Positions 8,286-15,775 of a DNA stretch of 64,000 nt are shown piece after piece. The notes beneath the pieces are model-generated. The model saw only the letters and a list, made by a program, of their open reading frames with translations. It searched no databases and was not told the origin of the DNA. The stretch spans positions 8,494 to 72,493 of the forward strand of contig JBEKZL010000026.1 in assembly GCA_049509915.1 (NCBI GenBank), written 5' to 3'. The stretch's first letter is position 1. Each line of letters starts with the position of its first letter. Source of the stretch: JBEKYD01 sp049509915. GTDB lineage: Bacteria; Acidobacteriota; Terriglobia; Bryobacterales; Bryobacteraceae. The position numbers and the translations under genes are program-made.

Positions 8286-9809
8286 ATGGCGATGCGAATC
8301 CAACCTATACAAACTGCAGTAATTGGTTTTTTTCTCACAATGCCCGCATGGGCCCAATCGGTTCCGATTTACCAGGTGAATGTGGTCGAACGGTCGGTCC
8401 GCGCCGTCAACTACCAATATCATGCCGGTCCCGTGCCCATCGATTTTCAAGGCACGGTACTGCTGCCTCGCGCCAAAGGGCAAGCTACGGTGGAAGCCCG
8501 GGATGGACGGACCTCGATTGACGCCCATGTCGATGGTCTGGAACCTTCCGTCAGATTCGGGCCCGAATATCTTACTTATGTCTTATGGGCCATCACGCCG
8601 GAGGGGCGAGCCAAGAACTTGGGCGAAATGCTTGCCGGCCCTTCCAATAAAGCTCACCTGCAGGTAACCACCGAGTTGGCCACCTTCGGCATGCTGATCA
8701 CCGCCGAGCCGTACGCCAGCGTACGCCAGCCGAGCGACGTGGTGGTGATGGAGAACCAGCTACGCTCCGATACTTCTTACTCGATCGAATCGATCGAGGT
8801 GAAATACGGCCTGATGCCGCGCGGTACCTACACCTACCAGGTGCCGCCCGACGGAAAAGCGCCGGAACCTGCTGGTCCGGCGGTATCGATGAACCAGTAT
8901 CAGGCCATCATGGCTGTGTATCAGGCGCAGAACGCGGTGCAGATCGCCGAATCGAAATCCGCCGCCCAATACGCCCCGGATATTTTCGCCAAGGCGCGGC
9001 AACAATATGAGGCTGCCAGGAATTTGCAGGAGAATAAGGGCGACTGGAACCTGGTGGTGACGGCCGCGCACCAGGCCGCGCAAACAGCGGAAGACGCGCG
9101 TCTGGTGGCGGAAAAGAACCAGCAGGAAGCCGAGCTGGCGCAGGCCAAACAGCAGGCCGAGGCCGAACGCCAGATGCGCCTGGAAACGCAGGCCAGGCTG
9201 GACCGGGAGACTGCCGCTCGCCAACAGGCTGAAGCCCAGGCCGATGCCAATGCCCAAGCCGCCGAATCCGCCGCCGTTCAAACCCAACCCTCTAGGCTGG
9301 CTCCCCAACCGCCAGCCGATTCGTACCGGCAGATGTCCAACCAGCCCGACGATGCCGGGCAGCGGAAGCGCGAGCTGCGTTTGAACCTGCTGCAGCAGTT
9401 GAGTGGACCGTTTGCCACTCGCGACACGCCGCGCGGCGTGGTGCAGGTGATTCCCGCCTCGGAATTGCGCGGAGATGAGCTTCCGGCCCAAGCCGTCGGG
9501 ACCTTCAGCCGGATCGCGTCCATGCTGACTGCCAATGCGGGGCTGCGGGTCGAAGTGGATGGATTCTCGGACGCGGCGGACGATGCTGCTTGCTATCAGC
9601 GCGCCCGCGCGGTGCGCGACCTGCTGGTGAGCGCCGGGGTCTCGCCCAACGCCATTACCGTCCGCGCCCTGGGCAATAACGATCCGCTCGCGTCCAACGC
9701 CACACCCGCGGGACGCGAACAGAATCGGCGCGTGGAAGTGGTGATCTCGGGCGATCCTATTGGAACGCTGGCGTCGTGGGACAGGACTTATAACGTCGCC
9801 CCGCGGTGA
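8286..9809 (+). CDS. Envelope protein with Ala/Gln-rich coiled coil and divergent OmpA-like C-terminal domain
   Basis: A 507-residue exported protein. Signal peptide at residues 1-26 (cleavage after PAWA). Residues about 27-200 are a beta-rich domain with the motif FGPEYLTYVLWAITPEGR; residues about 210-350 are a DUF4398-like helix followed by a long coiled coil rich in A, Q and E; residues about 380-490 are an OmpA-like peptidoglycan-binding domain ending NRRVEVVISG. Compared with its paralogue at 18196-19806, the OmpA domain keeps the Asp and Arg positions (GFSD, RARAV) but has lost the N..LS segment between them, so binding may be weakened. Likely a periplasmic or outer-membrane-anchored structural protein. 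Start was set at ATG 8286, preceded by GAGGGG; ATG 8292 is equally possible. Confidence 0.75.
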   Translation: MAMRIQPIQTAVIGFFLTMPAWAQSVPIYQVNVVERSVRAVNYQYHAGPVPIDFQGTVLLPRAKGQATVEARDGRTSIDAHVDGLEPSVRFGPEYLTYVLWAITPEGRAKNLGEMLAGPSNKAHLQVTTELATFGMLITAEPYASVRQPSDVVVMENQLRSDTSYSIESIEVKYGLMPRGTYTYQVPPDGKAPEPAGPAVSMNQYQAIMAVYQAQNAVQIAESKSAAQYAPDIFAKARQQYEAARNLQENKGDWNLVVTAAHQAAQTAEDARLVAEKNQQEAELAQAKQQAEAERQMRLETQARLDRETAARQQAEAQADANAQAAESAAVQTQPSRLAPQPPADSYRQMSNQPDDAGQRKRELRLNLLQQLSGPFATRDTPRGVVQVIPASELRGDELPAQAVGTFSRIASMLTANAGLRVEVDGFSDAADDAACYQRARAVRDLLVSAGVSPNAITVRALGNNDPLASNATPAGREQNRRVEVVISGDPIGTLASWDRTYNVAPR

Positions 9810-9813
9810 GATT

Positions 9814-11401
9814 TTACTCCTTGCTTGCGGACGTGCCGGGAGTTCCTTTCACGTACTTGTCGAACCACGCGAATTTTTCCCATAGCACGTGTTCGATGGT
9901 TTCTTTGGCGCGGTACCCGTGGGCTTCGAACGGCAGAAATACCAGGCGAACCGTGCCGCCATTGCCGCGGATGGCTTCATACATGCGCGCGGATTGAATG
10001 GGAAAGGTTCCGTCGTTGTCGTCGGCCTCGCCGTGAATCAGCAGGACCGGCGCCTTGATTTTGTCGGCGTACATAAATGGCGACATCTTCAGATAAACGT
10101 CCGGCGCCTGCCACAGAGTGCGGCGCTCGCTCTGGAAACCGAAAGGCGTGAGGGTGCGATTGTGTGCCCCGCTTTCGGCAATTCCGGCCTTGAACAGATC
10201 GCAGTGAGCCAGCAGGTTGGCGGTCATGAATGCTCCATAGCTGTGCCCACCCACGCCCACCCGCGCCGGGTCCACCACGCCCATCGCAGCGGCTTTGTCG
10301 ATGGCGGCTTTGGCGTCGGCCACGATCTGGTCGATATAGGAATTATTCACCGAATCGGGATCGCCGCCCACCACCGGCATGGCCGCGTTATCCAGCACGG
10401 CATAGCCGTCGAGGGCGAAGAACAGGTCCGAATAGCCGGCCATCTCGGTGAAGCGCTTGGTCGATCCGCTCACCTGGCTGGCGGTTGCGGCGTCGCTGTA
10501 TTTACAAGCCCGGCACGAAGCTGCCGGCGGTGGTTTGCAGGTAGGAAAACGGGCGATGGATGGTGGTGACCAGCAGATACTTGCCATCGGGCGAAATCCG
10601 CACGCCTTCGAAGATGGCCGGCTTGCCGATGGGCAGGGCCTTGCCCGAAGCCGGATCGACGGCCGCCAGTTGCGCGGTGGCGTAGTAGTCGAACAGGTCC
10701 TCGTCGTGGGGATTCTGCAGCATGTCTTCGTGGGTCACCACAGGCGCCGCCCCACCCAGGCTCTCCTGCACGTGCGGGCCGATGGGCACCGCCGGCTCCG
10801 GCGGCGGCGCGCCACGGTTGGCGTTGACGGTTTCGACCAGCAGGGTTCTGCCGTCGGGCAGCCATTGCACTTCGTTGCGGCCGCCCTCTCCGCCGCGCCC
10901 GCCGCCGAATCCGCGCGCCGCCATCACCGCGTTGATAGCCACGCCGGGAATCTTGCGCGCCCGGCCGGTTGCGGTTTCCCCCACCCAAAGCTCGATGCCG
11001 CCGTTAGTGGCATTGGTGAAGGCGAAGCGGCCGCCATCGGGGCTCCAGGCGGCGCCGCTCAGCTTTGCGCCGGACGGCAGCGCGACCGGAATCTCGGTCC
11101 CCGCCGGCAGTTTCCAAATCACCAGTCTGCTCGAAAAGACGGTGTTGTGGAGACCATTGGTTTGCGGGTTGATGCGCATGCCGGCGATGCGCAGCATGGG
11201 CTGCGACAGCTCGGCGATGGGCGGATAGCGCACCGGCTGCCCCGAAATCGCGTAGGCGCGCGTGGGACTGATCGAAAGCGCCGGCGTCGGTGGCGCATTC
11301 AACACGTCCAGAACCGCCTTGGGCGGTTTTTCGTAAAGCTGGGCCGCGGTGAGCGAAAACACCGCGCCGAGAATTGGCAGCAAGCGCGTGGCGGATGGCA
11401 T
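9814..11401 (-). pseudogene. S9-family peptidase (glutamyl endopeptidase/DPP-like) with large internal deletion
   Basis: The gene reads right to left. A signal peptide and the first third of an S9 beta-propeller protein (11401 to about 10505, ending in HRPFSYLQTTAGSF) are intact, then the frame stops. About 20 nt further on, in another frame, the homologous sequence resumes in the C-terminal catalytic domain at YSDAATASQVSGS and continues to 9814 with the nucleophile motif GGHSYGAFM, the Asp loop LLIHGEADDN and the His loop EAHGY. Full-length relatives have around 800-900 residues; here roughly 350-400 codons of propeller and linker are missing and the two halves are out of frame. The catalytic half alone could still be expressed from an internal start, but secretion would be lost. 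Neighbours are unrelated. Either a true deletion or a collapsed assembly. Confidence 0.85.
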
Positions 11402-11586
11402 AAGGGTTTGGAGTATTGTACCCCGAGTATCGCCGCGACGGACGATCGCGTCGGTTTGTCTGCCTCCTTACCGGCTCCGTTGCATCAGTTGTCTTAGGTA
11501 GGTTATCGGCCCGGCGGCAAGACGCCGTTGCCGATATTCAGGTTCGAAATGAGATTTTTGGCATAGCTCTCGGCACAATTTAGGCG

Positions 11587-11592
11587 TATAAT
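11587..11592 (+). promoter_or_regulatory. -10 element (TATAAT) of the YbaK-like gene
   Basis: A consensus TATAAT lies 20 nt upstream of the ATG at 11613, with GGAGG (11603-11607) in between. Here the leader is long enough for a normal Shine-Dalgarno start, unlike the leaderless-looking genes in this window. No convincing -35 at 17 bp spacing. Confidence 0.5.
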
Positions 11593-11612
11593 TTGCTCAG
11601 TTGGAGGTTCCT

Positions 11613-12101
11613 ATGCCGCTTTCCGAGCGATTGCGTAGTTTCCTCGATTCCCACCAAGCGGAATTCACACTCTCGACTCATCCCACTGCCTTTACTGCGC
11701 GCGAAGTCGCCGCCGCGGAGCACATGCCGCCGAGGGAGGTTGCCAAGGTGGTGGTGATCTACGGCGATGCGGCGGATTACCTTGTTGTCATTCCGGCCAA
11801 CCGGCAAGTGGATCTGCATGAAGTCCGCTCCGTGCTGGGTCTTTCGCAAGCCCGGCTGGCTGCGGAATCCGAATTGGTCAAACTTTTCCCCGATTGCGAG
11901 GTCGGTGCCATGCCCCCGCTCGGGGCTCTTTACGGCCTGCCGGTGTACCTGGACAGCACGCTGGCAAACCAGGATACCCTCGCGTTCAATGCCGGAACGC
12001 ATCAGGACGCGATCCATATGCGGATGCCGGAATTCCGGCGTCTGGTCTCGCCCCAAGTCGTTTCCGTGGTGAGGGAGCACGCGGAAGCCCGCGGCTGGTG
12101 A
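11613..12101 (+). CDS. YbaK/EbsC-type aminoacyl-tRNA deacylase
   Basis: A 162-residue protein of the YbaK/ProX/EbsC family (PF04073), trans-acting editing enzymes that hydrolyse mischarged aminoacyl-tRNAs such as Cys-tRNA-Pro or Ala-tRNA-Pro. The family fold is recognisable from ARE VAAAEHMPPREVAKVVV (the Lys in VAKVVV corresponds to the conserved catalytic-site lysine), VIPANRQVDLHEV, and the GAMPPLG and LAFNAGTHQDAIHM segments. Which amino acid it edits cannot be told. The start is ATG 11613 after GGAGG; the TTG at 11601 would place the start inside that site. Length is normal for free-standing deacylases. It is followed by two small genes with strong ribosome binding sites. Confidence 0.85.
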   Translation: MPLSERLRSFLDSHQAEFTLSTHPTAFTAREVAAAEHMPPREVAKVVVIYGDAADYLVVIPANRQVDLHEVRSVLGLSQARLAAESELVKLFPDCEVGAMPPLGALYGLPVYLDSTLANQDTLAFNAGTHQDAIHMRMPEFRRLVSPQVVSVVREHAEARGW

Positions 12102-12227
12102 CGGCTGGAACGAGCGAAGACCCGACACCGGCTTGTGACCGCGCCGGGCGTGTGTCACGGCTGCCCGGCATGGTTGAAAGGGCCTGGGAGGGTTATCACT
12201 GTTCTGGAGTCTGGAAAGGAGGTCTTT

Positions 12228-12422
12228 ATGAGCTCATCGACTCGCGAACTTCTCAGCGCCACCATCCAGGAGTCTGAGGTTCTGGCCGAGTTGCTGGAGG
12301 CGGAACGCACCAAGCTGCTGATTGGCATTCGACACGCCGACCATCGCGCCTTCAGGGACATTCTGCGCCACCGGCTGGAACTGGTCGAGGAGTTGATCAA
12401 GCGCTGCGCATCAACTGCGTGA
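12228..12422 (+). CDS. Small helical protein of unknown function (64 aa)
   Basis: A 64-residue ORF with a near-perfect Shine-Dalgarno (AAAGGAGGT at 12215-12223) 5 nt before ATG 12228. The protein starts MSSSTRELLSATIQESEVLA and is predicted to be nearly all helix, with amphipathic heptad-like spacing (LAELLEAERTKLL, then RHRLELVEELIKRC). No signal peptide, no membrane segment, one Cys near the C terminus. I do not recognise the family. The strong ribosome binding site and sensible amino-acid composition make it a likely real gene; it lies 127 nt after the deacylase and 98 nt before the DUF2934 gene. Confidence 0.6.
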   Translation: MSSSTRELLSATIQESEVLAELLEAERTKLLIGIRHADHRAFRDILRHRLELVEELIKRCASTA

Positions 12423-12520
12423 CGGATTCGGCGGCACGGTTGGTCCACAGCTCTGTGCGTCGGCCGGTGCCGTGTAATTGCAGACGGAGAGAGAGACGGT
12501 CGGCCGAAAGGAGGCGAAAC

Positions 12521-12709
12521 ATGTCGAATTACGAAGAAGAAACCCAACCCGTGGCTACCACAACAGCGGACGAAACCGATACTGCCGCACTCGCCTACCG
12601 GTTATGGTTGGAAAGAGGCTGCCCGATTGGATCGGATCAGGAAGATTGGTTTCGGGCGGAGGAAATACTGAAAGGCCGTAAGGAAGGCAAACTGGCGGCG
12701 TCAGCTTAG
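12521..12709 (+). CDS. DUF2934 family small protein (62 aa)
   Basis: A 62-residue protein whose second half (AYRLWLERGCPIGSDQEDWF then RAEEIL) is the DUF2934 motif, a short helical module common in Acidobacteria and Proteobacteria with no known function. The first 25 residues are acidic and Thr-rich and probably disordered. AAAGGAGG at 12507-12514 precedes ATG 12521 by 6 nt, the same kind of strong ribosome binding site as the 64-residue gene upstream, which suggests the pair is expressed together and at a high level. Nothing in the neighbourhood explains the role. Confidence 0.8.
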   Translation: MSNYEEETQPVATTTADETDTAALAYRLWLERGCPIGSDQEDWFRAEEILKGRKEGKLAASA

Positions 12710-13160
12710 AACCTCGGTTTTCGTTGTTCGCGCCGTGCGGTGGACTTCCAGCATTCACCCGCGTCCGAGCGAGAAACTCAGGGCTGCGCAGACATCGCGC
12801 ATTCTCTCGTCGCTCAGACTGGCGACGCGGGTTGGCGAGACGCGCCTGGGGGACGGTGAGGGCGTTGTGAAGGTTGACCGCGTGCCGGGCCTTCCCCCCG
12901 GTCCTCCATGTCCAATATCGCCTCGAACGGCAGGTCTCAAAATGCGGGCTGCCCGGGCGTAGGGGGCGTCTTGCTGAAGACCGAATTCAAATCGGGGGCC
13001 CGAAGATCGTTGGATTCTTCTTTTTATGTCTATGACTTAGACCGTTGCCCCACAATCCCATCGAATTCCGGGCCAGTTGACCGATATGTCTAGCGTGATG
13101 AACCAGTTCTCCGTTCCGCCCTTTCCGCGCGGACTTAAATCACCTACCCAGAGCCGACCG
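12710..13160. other. Intergenic, no gene seen
   Basis: 451 bp between the DUF2934 gene and the TonB receptor start. No coding pattern, tRNA or repeat family was recognised. A short inverted repeat GTCTATGACTTAGAC lies at 13028-13042 in a locally AT-richer stretch and could be an operator or part of the promoter region for the downstream TonB/YfiR/kinase operon; this is weak evidence. Confidence 0.4.
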
Positions 13161-15146
13161 ATGAGACTATTCCGACCATGTTTATTGGCGTACCTGACCT
13201 TGCAATGCCTTGTAGGGGCGCCTGCCCCAGCCGACGACACCCCGCCAGGAACGGACACTGCCGCAGACAAAACCACGGATCTTTATTCCTTGGATCTCGG
13301 ATCGCTGCTTAACCTGAAGGTCACCACGGCTTCCAAGTTCTCCGAGAACCTGTCCGACGCCCCGGGCGTGATGTCCGTGGTCACTAAAGACGAACTACGG
13401 AGGTTCGGAGGCCTGACTCTGGGTGAAATTCTGGACCGGGTGGCCGGTCTCACCGAAAGCACAGCTTCCTTCACCGATCGCAGTCTCGTGGCGGCGCGCG
13501 GCGACCAGACCAGGATCGATGGAGGGCACATTCTGTTCCTCATCAACGGCCGCCCGACACGCGAAGTGCTGGAAGGCGGATTGATTGGCGACTTGCTGGA
13601 GTCCTTTCCGGTAAACATCCTGGAGAGAATCGAAGTAATCAAAGGACCGGGGTCGGTCCTGTATGGATCCGACGCGTTCTCCGCCGTAATCAACCTGATC
13701 ACGCAGAAAGCCGATGGAAACGGGGTTATCCTGACCGGCATGGGAGCGGACGGGGGAACTGCGACCTCCGGACAGGTCATGGTGCAGCAGGGCGACTTCA
13801 GCCTGGTCGGGGCCGCACAGTATCATCAGGTGCCGAACTGGGTCACGCCGTGCGATTCGGTATATACCGGCATGCAAACCATCAGCATCCCGGACCGGGG
13901 CCAAGGCGCCTACTTAGGAATGGACTACAGGGGCCTCAGCTTCATGTCCGCTTTTACCGATTATGCGACTTCGTATATCGAGGGGGAAGTGGGCCGGGCC
14001 CGGTGGAGACGCGGCTTTGCCGACCTGGGGTACCACGTCAAGGCCAGCGACCGATGGGATATGAGCTTCAATGCTACCTTCACCCAAACGGGCATGAGTG
14101 CGGAGAACTCAATCCCCTTCATCACCAGGGAATCGCGTGAGATGGTTTTCGAATGGACCAATGTGGTCACCCTGAGCGCCCGGGACAAGCTTACGTTTGG
14201 AGCACTGTACAACCACATCCAGGGCGTCGAGACGTTCTACCCGGCGCATCCTGGAACCGTGATCGCCGACGGTAGCCGCCCGGGAGGGGCCTTTTACGCC
14301 CAACTGGATCACCAGTTGTTCGATAACTGGAAAGTCATCGGCGGGTTTCAGGCGAATAAGATGGGAGATATCCGCCTCAGCGTTGTTCCCAGAGGCGGCG
14401 TGATCTGGAATCCCGTGTCCGGCTTGAGTTTCAAAGCTCTGTACAGCCAGGCATTCCGCGCTCCCAGTATCAGTGAGACCTCAATGGACTACATTCCGCC
14501 GCCTTCGATTGGAGGTCCAAGCTTGTTGGGCAATCCAAACCTGGTTCCGGAGAAAGTGGCGACCATCGACCTCGCCGTGGGCTATCAGAGCGGCCGCGTT
14601 CAAGTCCAAGCCGACTATTTTCATAGCAAGCAGACCAACACCATCGTTGAGGACGCCGTCTCCGGCCTATACCTGAATCAAGGGGAGACTCGGTTTCATG
14701 GCGTCGAAGGCGAGGCAAAATACTATTTCAGCAAGAAGTTCTTTCTGATGGGCTCGACTTTGTACCAGGCAAATGAAGACGGAAACGGCACTCAAAATGT
14801 GACGCCAATTCCCAATTTCGGCGCCAAGGGCGGTTTCAGCTATGAAGCGCCCAACGGATTGACGGCGAGCCTGTGGAATGAATACGAAGGACATGTGAAT
14901 GGCTACTCGCAAGCCCTGAACCCCAAGCCCGGGGCCTATGATCTGGTGAACTTCGATTTCCGGTACGATCTTTCGAAGCATTGGCGCAATGCGCCGTCGG
15001 GCGTTGCACTGGTGGCCCACGCCCTGAACCTCGGCAACAAGCAGGTTTGGCTCCCGGACTGGACAGATGTACCGGGAGACTCCATCTTCGCCAATCGCGG
15101 CCGCACCATCTACGCCGGCGTCGAAGTCAGACTGAAGAGGGAGTAG
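13161..15146 (+). CDS. TonB-dependent outer-membrane receptor
   Basis: A 661-residue receptor. The chosen ATG 13161 begins a signal peptide (MRLFRPCLLAYLTLQCLVGA); the frame is open upstream to 13077 but without similarity. The plug domain spans about residues 50-165 (VTTASKFSENLSDAPGVMSV, TLGEILDRVAGL, VARGDQTRIDGGHILFLING, IERIEVIKGPGSVLYGSDAFSAVINLIT split over the region) and the remaining 480 residues are alternating beta strands ending ...YAGVEVRLKRE, with an aromatic-poor last strand. The plug resembles vitamin B12/siderophore-type receptors (BtuB/CirA class). It is the first gene of an apparent operon with yfiR-like and hybrid-kinase genes (53 nt gap, then 4-nt overlap), so it may supply or sense the ligand for that signalling chain rather than being a simple transporter. 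Confidence 0.9.
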   Translation: MRLFRPCLLAYLTLQCLVGAPAPADDTPPGTDTAADKTTDLYSLDLGSLLNLKVTTASKFSENLSDAPGVMSVVTKDELRRFGGLTLGEILDRVAGLTESTASFTDRSLVAARGDQTRIDGGHILFLINGRPTREVLEGGLIGDLLESFPVNILERIEVIKGPGSVLYGSDAFSAVINLITQKADGNGVILTGMGADGGTATSGQVMVQQGDFSLVGAAQYHQVPNWVTPCDSVYTGMQTISIPDRGQGAYLGMDYRGLSFMSAFTDYATSYIEGEVGRARWRRGFADLGYHVKASDRWDMSFNATFTQTGMSAENSIPFITRESREMVFEWTNVVTLSARDKLTFGALYNHIQGVETFYPAHPGTVIADGSRPGGAFYAQLDHQLFDNWKVIGGFQANKMGDIRLSVVPRGGVIWNPVSGLSFKALYSQAFRAPSISETSMDYIPPPSIGGPSLLGNPNLVPEKVATIDLAVGYQSGRVQVQADYFHSKQTNTIVEDAVSGLYLNQGETRFHGVEGEAKYYFSKKFFLMGSTLYQANEDGNGTQNVTPIPNFGAKGGFSYEAPNGLTASLWNEYEGHVNGYSQALNPKPGAYDLVNFDFRYDLSKHWRNAPSGVALVAHALNLGNKQVWLPDWTDVPGDSIFANRGRTIYAGVEVRLKRE

Positions 15147-15199
15147 CATCGCCCGGCGCCGTGCCCGACAAACTACGGAGAACGGATCGGCAAGATGAG

Positions 15200-15775
15200 A
15201 TGGAGCTTGTGAACCCAAGGGTGCGGAAGTGCGCGAGGCTGCCAATCGGCCTGGCACTGCTTCTCACGTTCTCCCTGGGGGGCGGCGCCGCACGGGGACA
15301 GGAAATCGACGAGTATCAACTGAAGGCCGCCTGCCTGTACAACATCGCGAAATTTGTCGAATGGCCGGCGGAGGCTTTCAAGGGCCCCGCCGATCCGATC
15401 GTGGTCTGCATACTGGGCGGAGGTCCGCTGGGCAGCGCGCTGGAGCCGGCGGTCAAAGGCAAGCCGATCGGCGACCGGAGCGTGGTCACCCGGGGGATTC
15501 CGGCCATGCGTCAGGCGGGCGGCTGCCACATTGTCTTTTTCAGTGCGTCGGAGAGGAAGCGGGAGCGAGCGATGCTCTCGGAAACGAGGCCGGTCGGAAT
15601 TTTGACGGTCGGGGAGAGCGCCAGCTTCGCGTCGGAGGGTGGCGTTATTAACTTCAAGATCGAGGGGGAAAGAGTCCGGATTCAGATCAATGTGGATGCG
15701 GCGGAACGGGCGAAAGTGCGCATCAGTGCGAAACTTTTGAGCTTGGCCCAGATCGTCAAGGAGACGCCCAGGTGA
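15200..15775 (+). CDS. YfiR/HmsC family periplasmic protein (DUF4154)
   Basis: A 191-residue exported protein. Residues 1-34 are a signal peptide with a charged start and an LPIGLALLLTFSLGGGAARG core. The family hallmark LKAACLYNIAKFVEWP follows, then the VCILG strand, the RSVVTRGI turn, the CHIVFFSASE strand, GILTVGES and the terminal VRISAKLLSLAQIV helix. In Pseudomonas, YfiR binds the periplasmic CHASE8 domain of the cyclase YfiN and holds it off; release is redox or stress dependent through disulphides. The two Cys positions here (AACLYN, GGCHIV) are compatible with such control. The gene overlaps the next by 4 nt (GTGA), and that partner carries a CHASE8-like domain, so direct interaction is a reasonable inference. 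Confidence 0.88.
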   Translation: MELVNPRVRKCARLPIGLALLLTFSLGGGAARGQEIDEYQLKAACLYNIAKFVEWPAEAFKGPADPIVVCILGGGPLGSALEPAVKGKPIGDRSVVTRGIPAMRQAGGCHIVFFSASERKRERAMLSETRPVGILTVGESASFASEGGVINFKIEGERVRIQINVDAAERAKVRISAKLLSLAQIVKETPR

